Source: Bacteroidota bacterium
GTDB lineage: Bacteria > Bacteroidota > Bacteroidia > Chitinophagales > Chitinophagaceae
Length of the DNA stretch: 64,000 nt
Reading direction: 5' to 3'
NCBI GenBank assembly: GCA_023424015.1
Contig: JAFAEM010000050.1
Location: 22,274 to 86,273 of the forward strand
Shown here: one piece after another, positions 50,396 through 60,150 of the stretch
How the letters are laid out: the number at the start of each line of letters is the position of its first letter
Numbering within the stretch: position 1 is the first letter of the stretch
Program-made: the position numbers and the translations under genes
The notes under the pieces: model-generated
The model's input: only the letters and a program-made list of their open reading frames with translations
What the model was told of the DNA's origin: nothing
Database searches by the model: none

Positions 50396-53044
50396 TTAAC
50401 GCACCAGGGTGAAGGTTCCTTTAAGAAAGATCGGCTTGCCAAGGTAATCGATAGCAGATACAACCCATACAAAAACATTACTGCCCTGCAGTGTTCCCTT
50501 GATCCGGCCATCCCAGCCATGTTCATTGGTAGTGGTATGAAAGATCATTTGTCCCCATCGATTATAGATCCTGAAATATTTAATTTCCTGTACACCCACC
50601 GCGATGGGGCGGATCACATCATTAAGCCCGTCACCGTTGGGCGTGAAAGCTGAGGGAACAAATACATAAGGGTTTGTCTTAAACACTTTCACGTTGATAT
50701 ACGCTGTATCCGAACACCCGATCTCGTCGAAGACTGCGACCCTGTAACGGATCGAATCGATCTCCGGACCATACACCGCTATCGGGTTTGCTATACCGGG
50801 ATTATCTAAATAGCTGCCAGGCGTCCAGTTGTAGGACACGCCACCACTTGCTGTGAATTGCAATGGCTGTCCTACAACGACCAGGGTATCCCGACCGGCA
50901 AATGGCTGAATCCTGGGCATTACGTTTACTATAACCGTATCATAACCGGGTTTAGGGCAACCGGGCATATTAAGCGTGTCGTAGGTTGCCAATACATAAG
51001 CAGTCGTATCAAAGGGGTAAGCGGTTGGATTCAGTGTGTTTGAATTGGCAAGAGTACCCACCGGAGTCCAACTAAATGAACTGCCATCATGAGTCGCATG
51101 CAATAGGGCAGGTGTGTTATAACAAATTGTTGTATCCGGTCCTGCATTTGCCAACGGGTAAGGATCGGTATTCACGACGATCGTTTCCACCTCAGTACAA
51201 CTTCCGATGGATGCTACTACAGTATAAGTGGTGCTGTTTGCTGTAGGTAGCACGGTAGGCGTTTGAAGGGTCGGATCATCTATTCCTGAAGCGGGAATAG
51301 ATGTCCATTGATATCGCAAACCATCACTTATTAAATCCAGACGCACAGAATCGGTGAGGCATATAGTAGTATCGGGGAAAGGCGCAACGGTCACAAAGCG
51401 CACCACCCTCACATTGACCGAATCGGTATTCACACATCCCTGGTCATTTAGTTCCACCATATACTTAGTGGTGTTGACAGGGTTTACCGTAGGAGTGGCT
51501 GTATTGGCATTGATGATACTGACATTGGGTGACCAGCTGAACGTACCCGTTCCTGATGCCTGTAATTGAAGGTTGTCGGGAACACAGATCAGTGTATCGC
51601 GAAAAGCGAGTGTGATGGGCGGCTTATCAAGTATTTTTATTGACTTCGTAACAGTGTCAATACATCCTTTACTATTACCTACGATCAATCTCACCGTTTT
51701 TGTTCCCGTGTCGGCATAGGTCCAGGTTGGAGTACGGATATTTGCCGTATCATTCGTGGCATTTAGTTGTCCAAAATCCCAGGACCATTTATCGACCACA
51801 CCATGATTAGTTGTTGTTTGATCAAAGAAATCGACAGGATTGATCAGGCAAACACCGGTAGAGGAAAATTCAGGAAAAAAGCCGGGCCAAACTTTGGCGA
51901 TTGCTGTGGCTGAGTCCGAACATTCCTGGTTACGGTTGGTAACAAGTTTGATGGTGTAGTCACCCGCGGTTGAATAGGTATGTGTGGGGCTGGCCAGTGC
52001 AGAAGAGTTATTGGCAGCGCCACTTCCGGGATCTCCAAATTCCCAATAATATGAGTTAATCAGTGGGCTGTTACTAAGATTTCTAAACGTTAAAGTAAAC
52101 CCATCGCAGGTGATGTATTCGGGATTAAGTTGCGCTTTGGCAATATCACACCCGCCGGCTTTGATTTGCAAATCTTTTCGTTGCACAGCTATCACCTGTC
52201 CACCCCTGATCTCCTCCACGCAAACCGTCACTACATAAATACCTTCAGCTGGCGCAGTTCCAGTGATCAATCCAGTGTTTGGGTCGATGGTGACGTTGAC
52301 GCCCAACGGCGAGGTCATACTATACGGAAAACTATAGTCAACATTGCTGTATGGAGGTGCCACAGGCGGATTGGGAGCAGGTGTGTTTGGACCGCCAACT
52401 GGCTGATTGGCCTGACCGCCACCTTTATAGGCACCACAAAATGAGTAACGCAGGTTGTCGTTCGGATCAGGGTCAAGAGCAGCAAAACTATATGTGAAGG
52501 GATATCCTCCGCATACAAGCACAGTATCCGAACCAACAAATTTGGCGCTATTGTTCACAGGCCCATCCGAACGTGTTGAGACCCCCGGAATTTCGGCAGT
52601 ATAAGTAGCACCCTGGCCCCCGGAGTTAAAAAGATTGCTGATCCCATTTATACGGCAACAGCGCTGGTATGCGATCGTGTAGCCGTTGCCCGATGCGGGC
52701 AAAGACACTGTAAACTCATAAAATCCGACCTCATAGACAATGGTTGGCGCATTCGTCACACAGGGTCCGGGGTCGGAAAGGCGTATGAATTCCCGGCGGG
52801 TCAGGTCGACCGTTCTGCTCCAAACCATACTTCTGTCGCTATTATTAAAAACAGCCAGGGCAGCGCCCGCATCAAGTTGTGCGCCACGTGAAGCAGAATC
52901 CCTGTAAAGTAAAAGTGTAACATTGTACGTGTGATTACCATTCACCAAACCTGCATAGGTGTAATATATCTGTCCGCCGGTAATATGTTCTGCAAACAGG
53001 GGTTTGACGAAAAAAAAGAGGATAGCTATAAGCAGGTAGCGTTT
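50396..53044 (-). CDS. Large secreted PKD-repeat protein with gliding-motility-type (T9SS type B) C-terminal domain
   Basis: 882 residues from the ATG at 53044 (11 codons inside the open frame), where a signal peptide begins (MKRYLLIAILFFFVKPLFAEHITGG). The N-terminal region (about 20-320) carries the HITGGQIYYTY and YQRCCRI pieces seen in many Bacteroidota surface proteins. PKD-like domains follow (SYYWEFGDPGSG, WSWDFGQLNATN). After these come Ig-like SprB-type repeats (TYTVVASIGSC, PFAGRDTLVVVGQPLQF). The end is the T9SS type B sorting domain: PSAFTPNGDGLNDVI, FRIYNRWGQMIF, GWDGRIKGTLQGSNVFVW. It should be exported by Sec and then SprA, staying at the cell surface. It resembles filamentous adhesins; the ligand is unknown. 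Confidence 0.92.
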   Translation of the reverse strand, partial: KRYLLIAILFFFVKPLFAEHITGGQIYYTYAGLVNGNHTYNVTLLLYRDSASRGAQLDAGAALAVFNNSDRSMVWSRTVDLTRREFIRLSDPGPCVTNAPTIVYEVGFYEFTVSLPASGNGYTIAYQRCCRINGISNLFNSGGQGATYTAEIPGVSTRSDGPVNNSAKFVGSDTVLVCGGYPFTYSFAALDPDPNDNLRYSFCGAYKGGGQANQPVGGPNTPAPNPPVAPPYSNVDYSFPYSMTSPLGVNVTIDPNTGLITGTAPAEGIYVVTVCVEEIRGGQVIAVQRKDLQIKAGGCDIAKAQLNPEYITCDGFTLTFRNLSNSPLINSYYWEFGDPGSGAANNSSALASPTHTYSTAGDYTIKLVTNRNQECSDSATAIAKVWPGFFPEFSSTGVCLINPVDFFDQTTTNHGVVDKWSWDFGQLNATNDTANIRTPTWTYADTGTKTVRLIVGNSKGCIDTVTKSIKILDKPPITLAFRDTLICVPDNLQLQASGTGTFSWSPNVSIINANTATPTVNPVNTTKYMVELNDQGCVNTDSVNVRVVRFVTVAPFPDTTICLTDSVRLDLISDGLRYQWTSIPASGIDDPTLQTPTVLPTANSTTYTVVASIGSCTEVETIVVNTDPYPLANAGPDTTICYNTPALLHATHDGSSFSWTPVGTLANSNTLNPTAYPFDTTAYVLATYDTLNMPGCPKPGYDTVIVNVMPRIQPFAGRDTLVVVGQPLQFTASGGVSYNWTPGSYLDNPGIANPIAVYGPEIDSIRYRVAVFDEIGCSDTAYINVKVFKTNPYVFVPSAFTPNGDGLNDVIRPIAVGVQEIKYFRIYNRWGQMIFHTTTNEHGWDGRIKGTLQGSNVFVWVVSAIDYLGKPIFLKGTFTLVR

Positions 53045-53221
53045 CATTAAAGGGCTTGTATGATGTATATCGCTCAAAATACAAAAAAGCTCCCTATATG
53101 AAGAAGCTATTTGAAGAACGGGATAAGTTGGTGATTATTATTTAACTAACAAGGATATTTGAAGTGAAAAGCCTGCTTAAGGGCTGGGTTTCGCCAGGCT
53201 GGGTGGAATTAGCCCGCCGGA

Positions 53222-54028
53222 CTAGGTTTCTGTCATGAATTCCTTTAAAATTAATCCCGATTTTTCAGCTTCTTCCAGCATACCCATATGGCCGGAGTTT
53301 TTTAGCAGGTGGATAAAAGAGGTGTGTGGCAAATGCGCCTGTTGCAGACTATCACTGGGTGGCACAGCATTATCGTGTTCCCCAATTACGAAGAGCACGG
53401 GTAAATCCGTCTTTTTCAATATTTCTGTCCGGTCGGGTCGCTGCATCATAGCTTCGTAATACATGATGACAGCTTCCGCCGAAAAATCCTCCAGGGTTTC
53501 TAAAAGGGCCTTGACAATTGAGGGGTTATCTTGTATTGTAACGGGTGAAAAAAGTTTGGGTGTGGAAGTTTTAAAAAATTCAAAGGCACCATGCTCGCGA
53601 ACAAATTCAATTCCTTTTTTCCGGGTTGCCCGCTTTTCATCCGAATCGGCATAGGCCGAAGAATGAAATAAACCAAAGGCATCCAGGTATTGAGGATATT
53701 TTTCTGCGAATGCCATGGTGATATACCCACCCATACTATGACCAATCATGGTTAGCACTTCATTATTCCCGCTGTCAATCCCTTCCTCGTCAGCTATTTT
53801 TTTAATGGCATCAGCCAGGCCTTCCATGCTCATGTCGTCGATAATTGCTGAGCGGCCACTTCCTGGCAGCTCGGGGACGATCAGCTTAAAATCATTTTTC
53901 AGAAATTCGACCTGCTGCTGCCAAACCTCACCTGTTTCACCAAATCCATGTAGTAACAACACTGTTTTCCCTTCACCAAATACACGGTAAAAAATATTGC
54001 GGTCCTGGTATGAAAGTTCTTTATTCAT
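53222..54028 (-). CDS. Alpha/beta hydrolase
   Basis: 268 residues. The oxyanion-hole HGFGETGEVW, the nucleophile elbow GHSMGG (Ser98), an Asp in VIGEHDNAVPP, and the His in KNSGHMGMLEE form a complete catalytic triad. The size and cap region fit small esterases or haloperoxidase-like hydrolases. Substrate is unknown and no export signal is present. It follows lnt on the same strand with a four-base gap, so the two are probably co-transcribed, a link without an obvious biochemical meaning. Confidence 0.9.
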   Translation of the reverse strand: MNKELSYQDRNIFYRVFGEGKTVLLLHGFGETGEVWQQQVEFLKNDFKLIVPELPGSGRSAIIDDMSMEGLADAIKKIADEEGIDSGNNEVLTMIGHSMGGYITMAFAEKYPQYLDAFGLFHSSAYADSDEKRATRKKGIEFVREHGAFEFFKTSTPKLFSPVTIQDNPSIVKALLETLEDFSAEAVIMYYEAMMQRPDRTEILKKTDLPVLFVIGEHDNAVPPSDSLQQAHLPHTSFIHLLKNSGHMGMLEEAEKSGLILKEFMTET

Positions 54029-54032
54029 ATCA

Positions 54033-55682
54033 TCATTGTTGGAGGAAAGGAATCGTTTTGTTAAAGAAACGGTTTAAAACAACAGCCGTTCCCAGGAGTA
54101 AAAGCAACAAGATGCATACCGCGATAGCGCTGCGGGAAAGCATATCCCCGTTTTTTACAAAAAAAGTTTGTCGATTATCGATGGGTATGGATAGTTTAAT
54201 AGATGACGCAATATCCCATGGCTGGGGATTGATCACATTTCCCAAAGGATCGATAAAGCAACTGATTCCGGTATTAGCGCTTCTCGCCACCCATTTGCGT
54301 GTTTCTATGGCGCGTAACCTACCATAATTCATATGCTGTTTATATCCAGGTGTATTGCCCCACCAGCCATCGTTGGTGATGATGGTTAAGATATTCGCAC
54401 CCTTACGGATATATTCTGTGATATAGTCGCTGTAGATACTTTCATAGCAGATGATCGGCGCTGATTTATAATAATTGTCCCAGCCTACAAAAACCTTTCT
54501 TTCCGAATCTCTTCCCAGGGTGCCACTGATGCCTCCAAAACTTTCAAACCATTTACCCATGAAATTCAGGAACGAAGGAAGCGTTTCAACGCCTGGAACA
54601 AGTTTGGCTTTATGATAGAGTTGAATGCTGGTATCGGCTTCAAAAAAAGCAGCAGTGTTAAAGGCATCGTAATAGGTACCCGATTCCTCATCAAAGCGCG
54701 ATGTAGATGGGGCATCTTTTTTATTGGTCCCATAATTTTTATAACTGTCAATGCCCGTTAGCAGGGTTGTATAGGGGTGGCGGTTCAAAAACGACCATAC
54801 CGGGTGATAGAAAAAATTTTCCCTGATCTGGTGCTCCCATACCTGTGCAGGGATAGCGGTTTCAGGCCAAACAACCAGTGATGTGTTGTCGTCCATAAGT
54901 TTTTCGGACAGTACAACAAGTTTTTGGATCTGCGATTCAATGGATCCGGTGAATTTTTCTGTATAGGGGTCTACATTCGGTTGTACGACCACTACGTTTT
55001 TAGTTGCATTGGTCAAAGAAGCCGCCACCTGTTTTTTTTCACCACTTGAGATCAGTCTTGAGGCGATAATGGGAAAGGCAATGATCGCGATCCATACACC
55101 GAGCCCTGCAAAATAGGAGCGTGTTCTTCCCTGGCGCTGGTATTCAGAAAAAATAAGAAAGGCCACGATATTGGCAATCCAGACCCATAGCGAACCTCCT
55201 GAGCTGCCGGTGTACTCATACCATTGTACCCACCCGGTCTGCGTAGCGAAGGCATTGCCCAGCGTAAGCCATGGCCAGCTTAATTCCCAGTTGTGGTGAA
55301 TATATTCAAAGCTAAGCCAGTAAATGATCAACGAGCCATAACCGATCCACTTCCCAAATTTCTTTTTTGTAAAATAGAAAAGCAGCCAGGGCACACACAT
55401 GATCAGGCTATTTGCCAAAAACGCGCCCATAGCGCCCACCGCACTCGCGTTCCATACCCACCAGGTGGTCGCCACATTCCAGACCAGCATATGGAGATAG
55501 CAAAAAGCCAGCAGGCGTTTCCAACTACCAACACGGTCCTCTACTATCAATAAGGGAACCCATGCGATAAAGATCAGGAAAGTAAAAGAAGAAACAGGCC
55601 ATGCTGCCCAAAGTAAAACGCCGCCTAAGAGGGCTATGAGAAAGTCCTGGTATCGCTTCACGAAACTTATTTTTGGTAACAA
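54033..55682 (-). CDS. lnt: Apolipoprotein N-acyltransferase
   Basis: 549 residues. The N-terminal half holds six or more membrane helices (about 12-200). The periplasmic nitrilase-like domain follows with the triad Glu274 (VVWPETAIPAQ), Lys358 (YHKAKLVPGVE) and Cys412 (IICYESIYSDY), and a last helix is at the C-terminus. Lnt N-acylates the lipid-modified Cys of lipoproteins in the inner membrane. Its presence matches the many lipoproteins in this window. Length is slightly above the E. coli enzyme. The alpha/beta hydrolase follows at four bases. Confidence 0.95.
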   Translation of the reverse strand: MLPKISFVKRYQDFLIALLGGVLLWAAWPVSSFTFLIFIAWVPLLIVEDRVGSWKRLLAFCYLHMLVWNVATTWWVWNASAVGAMGAFLANSLIMCVPWLLFYFTKKKFGKWIGYGSLIIYWLSFEYIHHNWELSWPWLTLGNAFATQTGWVQWYEYTGSSGGSLWVWIANIVAFLIFSEYQRQGRTRSYFAGLGVWIAIIAFPIIASRLISSGEKKQVAASLTNATKNVVVVQPNVDPYTEKFTGSIESQIQKLVVLSEKLMDDNTSLVVWPETAIPAQVWEHQIRENFFYHPVWSFLNRHPYTTLLTGIDSYKNYGTNKKDAPSTSRFDEESGTYYDAFNTAAFFEADTSIQLYHKAKLVPGVETLPSFLNFMGKWFESFGGISGTLGRDSERKVFVGWDNYYKSAPIICYESIYSDYITEYIRKGANILTIITNDGWWGNTPGYKQHMNYGRLRAIETRKWVARSANTGISCFIDPLGNVINPQPWDIASSIKLSIPIDNRQTFFVKNGDMLSRSAIAVCILLLLLLGTAVVLNRFFNKTIPFLQQ

Positions 55683-55725
55683 ACAATCTGTACATCCAAC
55701 TTATTGGGTATACATCTAATTCCAA

Positions 55726-55745
55726 GCCCGATGGCTATCGGGTCC
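55726..55745. repeat. Intergenic palindrome CCCGATGGCTATCGGG, copy 1
   Basis: CCCGATGGCTATCGGGTCC is a near-palindrome between lnt and the nucleotidase gene. It recurs at 57998 (perfect CCCGATAGCTATCGGG) and in part at 57832. The bases on both sides are similar too (TCC[A/T]AATT), so a unit larger than the palindrome is repeated. Confidence 0.75.
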
Positions 55746-55755
55746 AAATTCCCAA

Positions 55756-56274
55756 TTACAACAATAAACCTCCAATCTCCTCCCAGCTATACACCCTTCT
55801 ATGTCGTCCGTTGTCTGCATGCGCGTTATGAGGCTGGGTAAAAAGTATACTCAATTCACCATTAAATCCGTTGAGATTTTTGAAATGATCATCGATCATG
55901 ATATCAGCCTGGATGATCTCCTTGGAACCGCAAAAAACCATTTGCTGCCAGGTGATAAATGGAAAATATTCATTGAGCCATGCCTGTTTTTCCGTAAGAC
56001 TTTGAGGGAACTCAGTTGCAGCAGATACAATGAAGACCTTGTATTTTTCATTCAGCCGCTCAAGAGTTTCCTGGCTGCCTTTGATCACCGATGTGGTACG
56101 AAAAAAATCTTTTGTATGTAGGTATTTTTTTGAATTGGGAAATACTTCCAGTTCAGGCTTACCCATCAATTCTTCGATCGTTCTTTTTATCCCGTTCTCA
56201 CGGTATTCCCAGGCAATAAATTGTTCTACTGTGTCGGACAATACCCCATCCATGTCAACTGCTATCCTTTGCAT
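55756..56274 (-). CDS. 5'(3')-deoxyribonucleotidase-like HAD phosphatase
   Basis: 172 residues. The N-terminal VDMDGVLSDT gives the HAD nucleophile Asp7 and acid Asp9. IVSAATEFPQS is motif II and IMIDDHFKNL motif IV, and a small helical cap lies between. This is the compact NT5C type, which dephosphorylates deoxynucleoside 5'- or 3'-monophosphates and helps balance dNTP pools. A pool-related role would fit guaB upstream on the same strand (gap 37 bases), and the two may be co-transcribed. Confidence 0.88.
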   Translation of the reverse strand: MQRIAVDMDGVLSDTVEQFIAWEYRENGIKRTIEELMGKPELEVFPNSKKYLHTKDFFRTTSVIKGSQETLERLNEKYKVFIVSAATEFPQSLTEKQAWLNEYFPFITWQQMVFCGSKEIIQADIMIDDHFKNLNGFNGELSILFTQPHNAHADNGRHRRVYSWEEIGGLLL

Positions 56275-56311
56275 TAACTTTCGGCTTTAGGTCGTTAAAT
56301 ATATCAATACA

Positions 56312-57808
56312 TCATTTCCTGCTATAGTTTGGAGCTTCCTTGGTGATCTCAATATCATGAGCATGACTTTCTCGCATACCCGCATTGGTGATCTTGACAA
56401 AACTCGCGTTTTTGAGTGCGGCCAGATCGCCGGCGCCACAATAGCCCATGCCTGCACGCAGACCTCCTACATACTGGTACACCACTTCTTTCAGCGTTCC
56501 TTTGTAGGCAACACGTCCTTCTATTCCTTCGGGTACAAATTTCTTTACATCATCTTCGGGATCCTGGAAATAGCGGTCACTGCTACCGGTAGCCATGGCG
56601 CCAAGCGAACCCATGCCACGGTATTCTTTAAATTTCCTGCCCTCATAAATTATGGTTTCACCCGGACTTTCTTCCGTACCTGCGAAAATGCTGCCCATCA
56701 TCACACAATCAGCACCGGCTGCAAGCGCTTTTACCATATCGCCGGTATAGCGGATACCACCATCGGCGATCAGTGGCACATTCAATGGTTTCAATATACT
56801 ATAGGCTTCCATGATGGCAGTGAGTTGCGGCATGCCCGCCCCAGCTACAATGCGCGTAGTGCAAATAGATCCCGGGCCGATACCAACTTTCACTGCGTCG
56901 GCACCTGCTTCAGCAAGTGCTTTGGCGCCAGCGGCTGTACCCACGTTTCCTGCAATGACATTGAGCGCTTTAAAATTCTTCTTTACCTGTTTCAATGCGT
57001 CGATCACACCTCTGCTATGACCGTGTGCACTGTCGAGGGCGATCACATCGGCGCCAACCTGTTTGAGGGCTGATACCCTGTCAAGAAAGTCGCGGGTAAT
57101 ACCTACACCGGCACCAACCAGGAGGCGACCGTACTGGTCTTTTAAGGCATTGGGGAAACTATATAATTGTAAAATGTCACGATAGGTAATAAGCCCGATC
57201 AGTTTTCCTGACTTGTCTACTACCGGTAGTTTCTCAATTTTATATTGCTGAAGGATTTTCTCGGCTTTTTTCAGATCGGTGCCTTCCGGTGCGGTGATCA
57301 GATTTTCAGAAGTCATCACCTCACTGATCTTCATTTTTACATCTTTCTCGAATCGCAAATCGCGGTTGGTCAGGATACCAGTTAACTTACCATTCTTGTC
57401 TACGATGGGAATACCACCAATTTTGTTGTCACGCATCAATTTTAATGCATCACCGATCGTCGCATTCTCGAGCAGGGTGATAGGATCGAGGATCAGTCCG
57501 CTTTCACTCCGTTTGACCTTGCGAACCTGGTTGGCTTGCTGCTCGATCGACATGTTTTTATGCAGTATGCCAAGCCCGCCTTCACGCGCCAGCGCCATCG
57601 CCAGCGAGGCCTCGGTAACGGTATCCATCGCCGCCGAAAGTAGGGGAACGTTGAGAGTGATGTCTTTGGTGAGCCGGGTCCTGATATCTACATCGCGAGG
57701 AAGCACCTGGCTGTATCCGGGTACGAGTAAAACGTCATCGAAGGTCAGTCCTTCACCGAAAAATTTCTGGGAATTGATGGTTGTAGAGGGGGAATTTCTT
57801 GTTGCCAT
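56312..57808 (-). CDS. guaB: Inosine-5'-monophosphate dehydrogenase
   Basis: 498 residues from ATG 57808; a TTG two codons upstream also reads in frame but overlaps a -7 box. The TIM-barrel start LTFDDVLLVPGYSQVLP is followed by two CBS domains (about 108-220 of the longer reading), GNVGTAAGAK, and the catalytic loop GPGSICTTRIVAGAG with the nucleophilic Cys. ADGGIRYTGDMVKALAAGAD and the mobile flap YRGMGSLGAM are present. It makes XMP from IMP, the entry to guanine nucleotides, including the GTP consumed by FolE at 21.6 kb. A -7 box TATCTTTG ends only four bases before the ATG, so the mRNA may be leaderless. Confidence 0.98.
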   Translation of the reverse strand: MATRNSPSTTINSQKFFGEGLTFDDVLLVPGYSQVLPRDVDIRTRLTKDITLNVPLLSAAMDTVTEASLAMALAREGGLGILHKNMSIEQQANQVRKVKRSESGLILDPITLLENATIGDALKLMRDNKIGGIPIVDKNGKLTGILTNRDLRFEKDVKMKISEVMTSENLITAPEGTDLKKAEKILQQYKIEKLPVVDKSGKLIGLITYRDILQLYSFPNALKDQYGRLLVGAGVGITRDFLDRVSALKQVGADVIALDSAHGHSRGVIDALKQVKKNFKALNVIAGNVGTAAGAKALAEAGADAVKVGIGPGSICTTRIVAGAGMPQLTAIMEAYSILKPLNVPLIADGGIRYTGDMVKALAAGADCVMMGSIFAGTEESPGETIIYEGRKFKEYRGMGSLGAMATGSSDRYFQDPEDDVKKFVPEGIEGRVAYKGTLKEVVYQYVGGLRAGMGYCGAGDLAALKNASFVKITNAGMRESHAHDIEITKEAPNYSRK

Positions 57809-57811
57809 GTG

Positions 57812-57819
57812 CAAAGATA
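57812..57819 (-). promoter_or_regulatory. -7 box directly abutting the guaB start codon
   Basis: CAAAGATA on the plus strand is TATCTTTG towards guaB, a perfect box ending four bases before ATG 57808. Transcription would start at about the ATG itself, implying a leaderless mRNA. Confidence 0.4.
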
Positions 57820-57831
57820 GGGAATTTGGAA

Positions 57832-58016
57832 CCGACAGCTATCGGGTTTGGTGTTAGTTCAAAAAACTGCTAAAACTTAAGATTATTTCGCGGTGTCCGC
57901 TGTGTTCGATATGGTTTCTTAAGACCTGGACTCCAATGAACCACAGCGGGCGCAGAGAGCGCGGCGAAAGCATGTGTCGTCATGCATTACCGCCCAACCC
58001 GATAGCTATCGGGTCC
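57832..58016. repeat. Intergenic repeat cluster behind guaB: two palindromes and an inverted-repeat element
   Basis: CCGACAGCTATCGGG (57832-57846) and CCCGATAGCTATCGGGTCC (57998-58016) are copies of the palindrome also found at 55726. Between them GTGTCCGCTGTGTTCGATATGGTTTC (about 57895) and GAACCACAGCGGGCGCAGAGAGCGC (about 57946) form an imperfect inverted repeat, related to the element at 6.4-6.5 kb but with its arms in the opposite order. No gene is seen. Confidence 0.75.
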
Positions 58017-58039
58017 TAATTACCGATCCCTGATTACTG

Positions 58040-60073
58040 TTACCTTATCAAAGTCGTAGTACCTTTCTGAAAAACTTTTTGCCCCGTATCCCGGTGCGTG
58101 TATTCGAGGAACCAGACATAAACCCCGGCATTTTGTTCGATGCCTTTGATTTTGCCATTCCATTTATCCTGCCAGCTGCGGGAAGAGAATACCAGCTGCC
58201 CCCAGCGGTTGAAGACTTTGAACTGCAGGTTATCAGCCTTGATGGCATTGGTGGGGTAGAGAAAATCGTTTAAACCATCACCATTGGGTGTAAAAGCAGT
58301 GGGCACAGCAATATAACAGTTGGCCAATACTTTAAGTGTTTTTGTAACGCTGTCGCTGCAGCCAAGCGTTGTGTTTGTAGCCACCAGTTTAATGTTATAA
58401 TTCTTTACAACATTTGCCGGGGGGAACTGGTAAGGCGTTGGATGTTCCTCGGTGTTGCGTGTAAGCACATCATAATGCCAGTTCCATTGATCGATCAGAC
58501 CCGTACTTATATTCTCAGGGGTCAAAGGATCTTCAGGACAGATCACATCCGGAATATTGAAACCTGCGATCACTTCATTGTCCAGCACAATGGACTGGTT
58601 ACTGGTATCACTGCATATACCATTGCTCACGATAAGTTGCACGGTATTGCTACTGCTTGCCGGGAAGATAATGGTATAGGTAGGAGTCGTAGCAGTTACA
58701 CTGCCGTTAAAGGTCCAGTTCCAACTATTGACATCGTGCGCGCCGTTATGAGAAAAGCTCAGTGTGTCCATCCGGCATCCCATCTCGTTGTTGTAGTTAA
58801 ATAGCGCCGAAACCGTATCGGCCGTACTGAAATTGACGGGGGCGGGCTGTATCACCTGTCCGCATTCATCCACCACGGCGCCACCATTGACGCTTAGTTT
58901 CGGAACGACGGTATATATTCCTTTTGTAAAAATGGGTTGAGAAAATTTTATAGTGATAATATCACTAAGACCGTTGGTACAATCGCCCGAAGCACCGGTG
59001 ACGGTAACCGGCGTGGGCCCGGTGACAAGGAAATTGCTGCCATCCGCCGCGATCGTACTGCAGTCAATTTTTTTGCTGAAATATAGTTTAACCGATCCCG
59101 GCGCACAGCCTGCCTGGCCCACGCTGTCTATCGGGATGGGTTGCGGTATAAAGTATTTGAATTCGGCATACTCAGCATCCGGAATTTCACGGTCGCAATT
59201 ATCAAGCAGGGAATTGCCATCACTACCCGCATTGATCACCAGCCGGTAGTCGTTGGAAGCAAGTGGTGCAGCAAGCGTGAGCACTACTTCATCGAAATCG
59301 AAAGAAGACGAACAGTTGACCGCTTCTGCCGAAACGATCGTGGTGGTTGCAGGCACCAGGCTAAACTCAGATCCGTTGGCCGTAAGGCTGCTGCATTTCA
59401 TTTTCTTATTCAACTTCACCGTGATCCTGGAGCCATCGCAACTGCTGGAAGCTTTTTCGAGATGCGGTTCGGAGGGATCAGTAATGACAGCAGTCCCGCC
59501 GCCAAATGTAAGAGAGTATCCGCTTTGGGATTCTGTAAAATGGCTTACCAGCAGAATATATTCATGACCGGCGATCAATTCCGGCATTTTTGCAAAACGT
59601 GATTCAGTTCCTGTCGGACTCGATGCGCATTGAATATGACTTACTCCGCTAGCAGATGCACCCGTGGGGCCAGGGTTCCCTGCCCAGTTGCCCGATACAA
59701 TGATATTTTGGTTAGTAAAAACTTCGTTGGGATCAAGACCGGTCACATCATAGAGTTGCCAGTCATAATCATCGGTCGCATCCTTTGGAGTGATAGTAAA
59801 CCCTAGCGTTCCGGAAGTAAAGCAGGTGAACTTATACCAGTAGGGGTTTTTATTTTCATAATTTGCATTGCCTGCTCCTGAACATCCCGGCACATAAAGG
59901 CTATTAGTCGCGCAGATTGGAACATTGGCCTGTTCAAATTTATCGGTGCCACAGACCGGGAAAGCGCTGGCCGGTGTTTGCCCAAGATTGGTGCAGACTT
60001 GCCCAAAAGCCTTGTTTACACAGACGGATAAACAAAAAAGTACACAAAAAATTCCGCTCTTTACAGATCTCAT
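58040..60073 (-). CDS. Secreted protein with PKD domain and gliding-motility-type (T9SS type B) C-terminal domain
   Basis: 677 residues from the ATG at 60073 (MRSVKSGIFCVLFCLSVCVNKAFGQ, a Sec signal peptide); an earlier in-frame ATG at 60115 would displace the signal. The N-terminal domain (CTNLGQTPASAFPVCGTDKF, later NYENKNPYWYKFTCF) is a Cys-containing beta-domain frequent in Bacteroidota surface proteins. Ig-like segments with SRITVKLNKKMKCSSL follow, then a PKD-like part (SWNWTFNGSVTA). The end is PTAFTPNGDGLNDFLYP, FKVFNRWGQLVF and KWNGKIKGIEQNAGVYVW, the type B sorting domain. It is a second candidate cargo for SprA and shares the C-terminal architecture of the 50.4-53.0 kb gene. Confidence 0.92.
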   Translation of the reverse strand: MRSVKSGIFCVLFCLSVCVNKAFGQVCTNLGQTPASAFPVCGTDKFEQANVPICATNSLYVPGCSGAGNANYENKNPYWYKFTCFTSGTLGFTITPKDATDDYDWQLYDVTGLDPNEVFTNQNIIVSGNWAGNPGPTGASASGVSHIQCASSPTGTESRFAKMPELIAGHEYILLVSHFTESQSGYSLTFGGGTAVITDPSEPHLEKASSSCDGSRITVKLNKKMKCSSLTANGSEFSLVPATTTIVSAEAVNCSSSFDFDEVVLTLAAPLASNDYRLVINAGSDGNSLLDNCDREIPDAEYAEFKYFIPQPIPIDSVGQAGCAPGSVKLYFSKKIDCSTIAADGSNFLVTGPTPVTVTGASGDCTNGLSDIITIKFSQPIFTKGIYTVVPKLSVNGGAVVDECGQVIQPAPVNFSTADTVSALFNYNNEMGCRMDTLSFSHNGAHDVNSWNWTFNGSVTATTPTYTIIFPASSSNTVQLIVSNGICSDTSNQSIVLDNEVIAGFNIPDVICPEDPLTPENISTGLIDQWNWHYDVLTRNTEEHPTPYQFPPANVVKNYNIKLVATNTTLGCSDSVTKTLKVLANCYIAVPTAFTPNGDGLNDFLYPTNAIKADNLQFKVFNRWGQLVFSSRSWQDKWNGKIKGIEQNAGVYVWFLEYTHRDTGQKVFQKGTTTLIR

Positions 60074-60150
60074 GAACACTGGATAATTAATAGTAATGGC
60101 ATCTCCTAATGACAATAAAACAAGCTCTTACGTTGCCCGGTCCACAAATT

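Noticed and set aside
56357..57073. 238-codon frame antisense to guaB
   Set aside because: Residue content is a mirror of the guaB codons (His/Thr/Cys-rich), with no domain; guaB is certain.
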